A DNA stretch of 18,197 nucleotides from Streptomyces roseochromogenus subsp. oscitans DS 12.976 (lineage in GTDB: Bacteria; Actinomycetota; Actinomycetes; Streptomycetales; Streptomycetaceae), in assembly GCF_000497445.1 (NCBI RefSeq), contig NZ_CM002285.1, forward strand, positions 8,076,498 to 8,094,694. The letters are read 5' to 3'. Shown in pieces: positions 14,360 through 18,197 of the stretch. Position 1 is the stretch's first letter; each line of letters begins with the position of its first letter. The notes under the pieces were generated by a model. It saw only the letters and a list, made by a program, of their open reading frames with translations, was not told the DNA's origin and made no database searches. The position numbers and the translations under genes were made by a program.

Positions 14360-14650
14360 CCCCATAGCCGGCCTCGGACTCGCCCAGCACGGCAGCGAAG
14401 CCCGAGGCCGGCCGCCCACCAACGGCCGGCTCCAACCCGGCGACGGTGATCCGCACGCCCGGCCCGCAGGACAGACGGAACCCCGCCCCTGCCGCGCCCC
14501 GGCAGCCGCTCGACCGTAGCCATGCACCACGCCCGGCTCGTCGCGCACGGGCACCCACAGGTTCAAACCGCCCCCGACCGTCTCCGGCGCCACCACCCGC
14601 CGCGACCTGCGTACTCCAGCACCGCCTGGTCCGCGACCGCCGCCGGCGGA
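14360..14650 (-). pseudogene. Frameshifted C-terminal remnant of a MocR-type (GntR/aminotransferase) regulator
   Basis: No full gene is open here, yet the minus strand carries pieces of the C-terminal part of PLP-dependent aminotransferase-like MocR regulators in three frames. The first piece is VADQAVLEYAGR (about 14643-14602). The second is GGGLNLWVPVRDE (within about 14590-14525), matching the GLNVWVPV strand of these proteins. The third is GFRLSCGPGVRITVAGLEP (within 14510-14420), matching their C-terminal GxRFRL...RITxAxLEP motif, and it continues as ASGFAAVLGESEAGYGV. At least two frameshifts separate the pieces, and the DNA-binding and PLP-lysine parts are missing. It fills the space between the synthetase gene and the next plus-strand gene. 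The family call is from memory of motifs; an alignment would settle it. Confidence 0.7.
14367..14430. terminator. Overlapping alternative hairpins after the acetoacetyl-CoA synthetase gene
   Basis: Two strong hairpins share bases. One pairs 14367-14377 with 14402-14412 (11 perfect base pairs, GCCGGCCTCGG). The other pairs 14407-14414 with 14423-14430 (8 perfect base pairs, GCCGGCCG). They begin about 20 bases after the stop and probably terminate the synthetase transcript. They coincide with the degraded regulator gene. Confidence 0.6.
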
Positions 14651-14715
14651 GTCCGTTGTCAGTGCCGCCGGTTACGGTGAGTGAGCATTGATCGACTGCG
14701 CACTTTGGGGGAAAC

Positions 14716-15609
14716 ATGGCGCACACCGACCACCAGACCCTGCGACGCGTCCTGCGTCGCGAGATCGCCGGCACCATCGGCCTGCTCACCGACGAACACG
14801 ACTTCCGCGCCATGCGGCGCTACCGCAGCTTCACCTTCGACGACCACGCGACCTACCTCCAACAGGTCGAGTCCGTCCTCAAGACCCGAGCCGCCCAGGG
14901 CACCCACACCACACTCGCCCTCTTCGACCCCGAGGACTACGCCGACTACTGCGCGCAAGCCGGCCTCGACCCGGAAGCCCCGGCCAGCCGGACCCGGTTC
15001 ACCGCCGAACTCGCGGCCACGGGCCCCACGATCCCCTACGACGGCCGACCCCTCGCCACCCTCGTACCGGCCCTCGTGGACGAAGCCGTACGACAGGCCA
15101 CATGGGAGTACGCGACCACCCTGCTTTCCCGCCTCGGCCCCTGCCCCACCTGCGGCGAGGACATCGGCAGGGCGGGCTTCACCCGCGCCTCCGATCTCGT
15201 CGTCCGCATCCTCGACACCGCACCACCGGGCGACCGGCACCTCGTGTGCAGTGTCTCCGGACCACCGGACACCGTCGTCTCCGTCCTGCACGGTGACCAG
15301 GACAGCCACGGCGACACCCGCCTCGACGAGGCCGAAGCCCTGGAATTCACCAGCGTCCTCGCCCTTGGCCTCGCGACCCGCAGCCCCGGTGGGCTCGTCC
15401 TGCGCACCAGCGCCCCGGGCACCACCGACCGCGTCTACGGCTGGCGACTGCGCGCCGGCACCCTCGAACCCCTCACCGCCTCGGAGGTGTTCGACGCTTA
15501 CTGCACCGACGTCGAATCCGGAGACCTCATCTCCCCGGAATCCGGCGTCGACTACTGCGAACCTCCCGACCTCGGAGAGGAGAACACAGCACCGGGCCAC
15601 CGCCACTGA
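14716..15609 (+). CDS. Protein of unknown function, 297 residues
   Basis: I do not recognise this protein. It looks coding: G/C-rich third positions, a clear GGGGGA 3 bases before the ATG, and a balanced composition. It has no signal peptide and no membrane segment, so it should be cytoplasmic. Visible features are an N-terminal helical part (LRRVLRREIAGTIGLL, then an acidic/aromatic FDDHATYLQQVESVLKTR), one CPTC pair at residues 143-146 in a GPCPTCGEDIG setting, and a beta-rich second half with an LSVLHGDQD-like segment and an acidic tail. With only one CxxC, metal binding would need dimerisation or distant ligands. A TTACGGT about 40 bases upstream of the ATG could be a -10. It is convergent with ptsI and separated from it by a hairpin. 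It may once have been divergent from the MocR relic. Confidence 0.75.
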   Translation: MAHTDHQTLRRVLRREIAGTIGLLTDEHDFRAMRRYRSFTFDDHATYLQQVESVLKTRAAQGTHTTLALFDPEDYADYCAQAGLDPEAPASRTRFTAELAATGPTIPYDGRPLATLVPALVDEAVRQATWEYATTLLSRLGPCPTCGEDIGRAGFTRASDLVVRILDTAPPGDRHLVCSVSGPPDTVVSVLHGDQDSHGDTRLDEAEALEFTSVLALGLATRSPGGLVLRTSAPGTTDRVYGWRLRAGTLEPLTASEVFDAYCTDVESGDLISPESGVDYCEPPDLGEENTAPGHRH

Positions 15610-15615
15610 ACGCGC

Positions 15616-15649
15616 CAGGGGCGCCCCACCCGAAGGCGGGACGCCCCTG
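15616..15649. terminator. Bidirectional hairpin between the unknown gene and ptsI
   Basis: CAGGGGCGCCCC (15616-15627) pairs with GGGACGCCCCTG (15638-15649) with one C-A mismatch and a 10-base loop. It lies 6 bases after one stop and 29 bases after the ptsI stop on the other strand, the expected place for a shared terminator. Confidence 0.8.
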
Positions 15650-15678
15650 AACCCGGCACACCGGACGCACCGGCACGG

Positions 15679-17349
15679 CTACTCGCCGGAGAGCACCGCC
15701 TGAGCCGCGCTGCGCGCCTCCTCGGCGCTCTCCGCGGCACGCGCGGCCGCCGCGGCCCGCTCGCACTGCGCCAGCGTGTACTTCGCCAGCGTCGCCCGGA
15801 CATAAGGAATCGACGCCGAACCCATGGACAGGGAGGTGACACCCAGACCGGTCAGCACACAGGCCAGCAGCGGGTCGGACGCGGCCTCACCGCACACACC
15901 ACAGCTCTTGCCCTCGGCCTTGGCCGACTCCGCCGACAGCGCGACCAGATCCAGCAGCGCCGGCTGCCACGGGTCCTGAAGCCGGGACACCGCGCCCACC
16001 TGCCGGTCGGCCGCGAACGTGTACTGCGCGAGGTCATTGGTCCCCAGCGACAGGAACTCGACCTCCTGCAGGATCGAACGCGCCCGCAGCGCGGCCGACG
16101 GGATCTCCACCATCGCGCCGAACTTCGCCTGCAGCCCCGCCTCACGGCAGGCGTCCGCGAACGCCTTCGCGTCCTTGCGGTCCGCCACCATCGGCGCCAT
16201 GACCTCGAGGTAGACGGGCAGCCCCTCGGCGGCCTTCGCCAGCGCGGTCAGCTGCGTCCGCAGGATCTCGGGATGGTCCAGCAGCGTACGCAGACCCCGC
16301 ACGCCGAGCGCCGGGTTCGGCTCGTCGGCCGGCGTCAGGAAGTCCAGCGGCTTGTCCGCTCCGGCGTCCAGCACCCGCACGACCACACGGCCCTCGGGGA
16401 ACGCCTCCAGCACCTGCCGGTAGGCCTGTACCTGCTTCTCTTCGGAAGGAGCGTTCTTGCTGTCGTCCAGAAACAGGAACTCGGTACGGAACAGACCGAC
16501 ACCCTCGGCCCCGGCCTCCACCGCGGCCGGTACGTCCGCCGGCCCGCCCACGTTGGCCAGCAGCGGCACCTTGTGCCCGTCCGCGGTCGCACCCGGCCCG
16601 GTCGAGGCGGCCAGCGCGGCCTTCCGCGCGGCGGCCGCGGCCTCCAGCTCCGCCTTCTTCGCCTCACTCGGGTTCACGAAGATGTCGCCGGTGCTGCCGT
16701 CGACGGCGATCACCGTGCCCTCGGCCAGCTCACCGGCACCCGGCAGCGCCACGACCGCCGGCACCCCCAGCGCCCGCGCCAGGATCGCGCTGTGGCTGGT
16801 CGGCCCGCCCTCCTCGGTCACGAAACCGAGCACCAGAGACGGGTCCAGCAGCGCGGTGTCGGCAGGAGCCAGGTCCCGCGCCACGAGCACATACGGCTGG
16901 TCGCTGTCCGGCACACCCGGCATAGGAACGCCCAGCAGCCGGGCGACGATACGATTCCGCACGTCATCGAGGTCGGCCACCCGGCCGGCGAGGTACTCAC
17001 CGGCAGCGGCCAGCAGCTCGCGGTACGCCGCGAAGGCGTCGTACACCGCACGCTCGGCCGTGCTGCCGACGGCGATCCGCCGGTCCACGTCCGCCATCAG
17101 CTCGGGGTCCTGCGCCATCATGGCCTGCGCCTCGAGCACGGCCTGGGCCTCGCCCCCCGCCAGATTGCCGCGCGCCATCAGATCGGCGGCGACGGCGTCC
17201 ACGGCCTGGCGGACGCGCCCCTGCTCCCGCTCGGCCTCTTCCACGGGAATCTGCTTGGCCGGCGGCTCCAGCACCGCCGTACCCATGTGCCGAACCTCGC
17301 CGATGGCCACGCCATGGCTCACGCCCACGCCTCGCAGCGTTGTCTCCAT
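15679..17349 (-). CDS. ptsI: PTS Enzyme I (phosphoenolpyruvate-protein phosphotransferase)
   Basis: A 556-residue cytoplasmic enzyme that takes phosphate from phosphoenolpyruvate and passes it to HPr, the first step of the PTS. The phospho-histidine motif GGPTSHSAILAR carries His186 (His189 in E. coli). The PEP-binding barrel shows GLFRTEFLF, the VRVLDAGADKP stretch, EIPSAAL and GTNDLAQYT. The catalytic Cys486 lies in CGVCGE (Cys502 in E. coli). The C terminus has an Ala/Glu-rich helix (about 525-550). The ATG at 17349 has GGAGA about 8 bases upstream. crr lies 78 bases upstream on the same strand, the crr-ptsI order known in Streptomyces. ptsH, coding for HPr, is not in the window, as expected for this genus. 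Two hairpins in the spacer may tune ptsI expression. Confidence 0.97.
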   Translation of the reverse strand: METTLRGVGVSHGVAIGEVRHMGTAVLEPPAKQIPVEEAEREQGRVRQAVDAVAADLMARGNLAGGEAQAVLEAQAMMAQDPELMADVDRRIAVGSTAERAVYDAFAAYRELLAAAGEYLAGRVADLDDVRNRIVARLLGVPMPGVPDSDQPYVLVARDLAPADTALLDPSLVLGFVTEEGGPTSHSAILARALGVPAVVALPGAGELAEGTVIAVDGSTGDIFVNPSEAKKAELEAAAAARKAALAASTGPGATADGHKVPLLANVGGPADVPAAVEAGAEGVGLFRTEFLFLDDSKNAPSEEKQVQAYRQVLEAFPEGRVVVRVLDAGADKPLDFLTPADEPNPALGVRGLRTLLDHPEILRTQLTALAKAAEGLPVYLEVMAPMVADRKDAKAFADACREAGLQAKFGAMVEIPSAALRARSILQEVEFLSLGTNDLAQYTFAADRQVGAVSRLQDPWQPALLDLVALSAESAKAEGKSCGVCGEAASDPLLACVLTGLGVTSLSMGSASIPYVRATLAKYTLAQCERAAAAARAAESAEEARSAAQAVLSGE

Positions 17350-17368
17350 CTCACCCGTCTCCGATAGT

Positions 17369-17420
17369 GCGGCGGGTCCCGCCGCCGCGATGGTTGTCCT
17401 GATCGCCGTCCGCAGACGGC
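17369..17420 (-). terminator. Two hairpins in the crr-ptsI spacer
   Basis: Immediately after the crr stop, GCCGTC (17405-17410) and GACGGC (17415-17420) form a 6-base-pair stem with a CGCA-type 4-base loop. Further on, 17369-17376 and 17378-17385 form a near-perfect GC palindrome around one base (the tip must open for a loop). In this 78-base spacer they could cause partial termination or protect the crr message; neither has a U-tract. Confidence 0.4.
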
Positions 17421-17427
17421 ATTGCCG

Positions 17428-17877
17428 TCAGTTCCAGGCGAAGAGGCTGTCGCCGGCCTTCACGTCTCCGCTGTCACGGAGGTCGGAGAGGGACTCGGCC
17501 GTGGCTTCGAGAGCGACGACGGGGCAGACCGGTGACTTGCCGGCGGCCTCCACGGCGGCGGGGTTCCAGCGCACGATGGCCTGGCCGCGCGTCACGCTGT
17601 CCCCCTTGTTGACGAGCAGCTCGAAACCCTCGCCGTTGAGCTGCACGGTGTCGATGCCGAGATGGGTGAGCACGCCGTGCCCACTCTCGTCCACTACGAC
17701 GAAGGCGTGCGGGTGCAGGGAGACGATGACGCCGTCCACGGGGGCGACGGCCTCGGACGCCTCACGCACGGGGTCGATCGCGGTGCCCGGGCCGACCATG
17801 GCCCCGGAGAAGACCGGATCCGGCACCTCGGCCAGTCCGATGGCACGTCCGGCAAGAGGGGACGTCACGGTGGTCAT
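17428..17877 (-). CDS. crr: PTS glucose-type EIIA component
   Basis: A 149-residue soluble EIIA of the Glc family, slightly shorter than E. coli Crr (169). The phospho-accepting His72 lies in VLTHLGIDTV, and the supporting His57 in HPHAF, the two active-site histidines of the family. It accepts phosphate from HPr and passes it to an EIIB; in Streptomyces this EIIA serves N-acetylglucosamine uptake. The ATG at 17877 has GGGAGG 7 bases upstream; an in-frame start 20 codons further out lacks family similarity. It is the first gene of crr-ptsI. A perfect DasR-type palindrome lies 116 bases upstream, so control by DasR, the GntR-family GlcNAc regulator, is expected. Confidence 0.95.
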   Translation of the reverse strand: MTTVTSPLAGRAIGLAEVPDPVFSGAMVGPGTAIDPVREASEAVAPVDGVIVSLHPHAFVVVDESGHGVLTHLGIDTVQLNGEGFELLVNKGDSVTRGQAIVRWNPAAVEAAGKSPVCPVVALEATAESLSDLRDSGDVKAGDSLFAWN

Positions 17878-17954
17878 GGGAAGCCTCCCAAGGAGTGGAG
17901 CTGCTTGCGGGCCGTCACTGCCTGTCCCGGACGGCACACTGAGCAGCAGCGTAT

Positions 17955-17983
17955 GTCATATGAAGTGGCGGTTCCGTTTAGAA
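17955..17983 (-). promoter_or_regulatory. Candidate promoter for crr-ptsI
   Basis: On the minus strand, a -35-like TTCTAA (17983-17978) and a -10-like TATGAC (17960-17955) are 17 bases apart. The predicted start is near 17948, giving a leader of about 70 bases. The match is moderate. The DasR-type palindrome ends 9 bases upstream of the -35. Confidence 0.4.
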
Positions 17984-17992
17984 GCTACCAGT

Positions 17993-18010
17993 TGGTGGTC
18001 TAGACCACCA
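17993..18010. promoter_or_regulatory. DasR-responsive element (dre-type palindrome)
   Basis: TGGTGGTCTAGACCACCA is a perfect 18-base palindrome whose core TGGTCTAGACCA matches the DasR consensus (ACTGGTCTAGACCAGT-like). Known biology: DasR controls PTS and chitin/GlcNAc genes in Streptomyces and is released by glucosamine 6-phosphate. It lies between the crr promoter and a divergent plus-strand promoter. Confidence 0.88.
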
Positions 18011-18021
18011 CCCCCGTGGAT

Positions 18022-18051
18022 TTGCACGGCCTTCAAGACTCCGTGTACAGT
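18022..18051 (+). promoter_or_regulatory. Strong vegetative-type promoter facing right
   Basis: TTGCAC (18022-18027) and TACAGT (18046-18051) are 18 bases apart and match the HrdB-type pattern well. Transcription would start near 18058 and run out of the window. No ribosome site and start codon of a plausible protein gene follow within the window. The -35 begins 11 bases from the DasR-type site. Confidence 0.55.
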
Positions 18052-18058
18052 CGTACTC

Positions 18059-18100
18059 CTGCCTGGGACGGAGGAACGCGAGAGCGTCCTCGCCTGGCAG
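18059..18100 (+). other. Structured RNA leader hairpin at the predicted transcript start
   Basis: GAGG-A-ACGC (18071-18079) pairs with GCGT-CCTC (18084-18091) around a GAGA tetraloop, with one bulged A. The outer bases CTGCC (18059-18063) pair with GGCAG (18096-18100), and GG/CC pairs lie between. The whole begins at the predicted +1 of the promoter at 18022-18051. Possible roles are 5'-end protection or a processing site; the function is not known. Confidence 0.4.
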
Positions 18101-18158
18101 AACTCAAACTCGTCAGATCCTATCTCTGGATCCGCTTCTGCATGTCCGCAGGAGGGTG

Positions 18159-18188
18159 GTCAGAGAGCCGGAAAAACCCTGATAGAGT
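18159..18188 (+). promoter_or_regulatory. Second -10 element at the right edge
   Basis: TAGAGT (18183-18188) in GATAGAGTTTGAAGC is a close match to the Streptomyces -10. The -35 position (GTCAGA, 18159-18164, 19 bases or so away) is weak. Together with the upstream promoter it gives tandem promoters, a layout typical of rRNA operons in this genus. The window ends 9 bases later. Confidence 0.4.
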
Positions 18189-18197
18189 TTGAAGCAT

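Noticed and set aside
13911..14813. 300-codon minus-strand frame covering the synthetase end and the regulator relic
   Set aside because: As a whole it is not a gene: half is the antisense of the synthetase. Only the part within 14360-14510 carries regulator-like motifs and is reported as part of the pseudogene.
16273..17367. 364-codon plus-strand frame opposite ptsI
   Set aside because: It is the shadow of Enzyme I, which carries every catalytic motif.
18059..18132. A tRNA gene or riboswitch at the right edge
   Set aside because: There is no cloverleaf, no T-loop TTCGA motif and no 3' acceptor match; the hairpins do not fit a riboswitch class that I know.

Overview
The window is high-GC actinomycete DNA, almost certainly Streptomyces or a close relative. 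The codon use (strong G/C third positions), GTG/TTG starts, a conservon (cvn) operon, a crr-ptsI pair with a DasR-type palindrome and the general gene content all point that way. No tRNA, rRNA, CRISPR array, insertion sequence or phage gene was seen. Most of the window is ordinary core or near-core metabolism.

Layout. (1) 1-1897, plus strand: end of a conservon operon, with the tail of the CvnA-like sensor kinase, then CvnB (roadblock/LC7), CvnC (DUF742) and CvnD (small GTPase). (2) 2116-4538, minus: glycerol uptake and activation, glpF then glpK, convergent with the conservon and separated from it by a strong hairpin. (3) 4905-6554, minus: a cyclic-di-GMP type protein with a degenerate EAL domain, a CBS pair and a GGDEF-type (GGDDF) domain. 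(4) 6686-8319, minus: a DUF35 OB-fold/zinc-ribbon protein translationally coupled to a thiolase-like/lipid-transfer enzyme, with a 17-bp palindrome just upstream. (5) 8396-9205, plus: a secreted VanX-type D,D-dipeptidase. (6) 9252-9788, plus: a zinc-ribbon Nudix hydrolase, probably read from a leaderless mRNA. (7) 9799-12156, minus: a GH31 alpha-glucosidase. (8) 12372-14348, plus: acetoacetyl-CoA synthetase. (9) 14360-14650, minus: a frameshifted C-terminal remnant of a MocR-type (GntR/aminotransferase) regulator. (10) 14716-15609, plus: a protein I do not recognise. (11) 15679-17877, minus: the general PTS genes crr (EIIA-Glc) and ptsI (Enzyme I), behind a perfect DasR-type palindrome at 17993-18010. 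(12) 18022-18197, plus: two promoter-like elements and a strong RNA hairpin facing out of the window, with no protein gene.

The themes are carbon entry (glycerol facilitator and kinase, PTS phosphotransfer, alpha-glucosidase, acetoacetate activation), signalling (conservon GTPase, c-di-GMP protein) and some cell-wall and lipid enzymes. The least ordinary things are: the stop codons of three neighbouring genes (cvnD, glpK, glpF) sitting in short duplicated repeats; a 16-bp palindrome that supplies the stop codons of two convergent genes; the MocR relic; the EAL domain that has lost part of its metal site; and the divergent, DasR-marked promoter region at the right edge. That edge may lead into a stable-RNA operon outside the window, which is inference. 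I found no clear undescribed multi-gene system.
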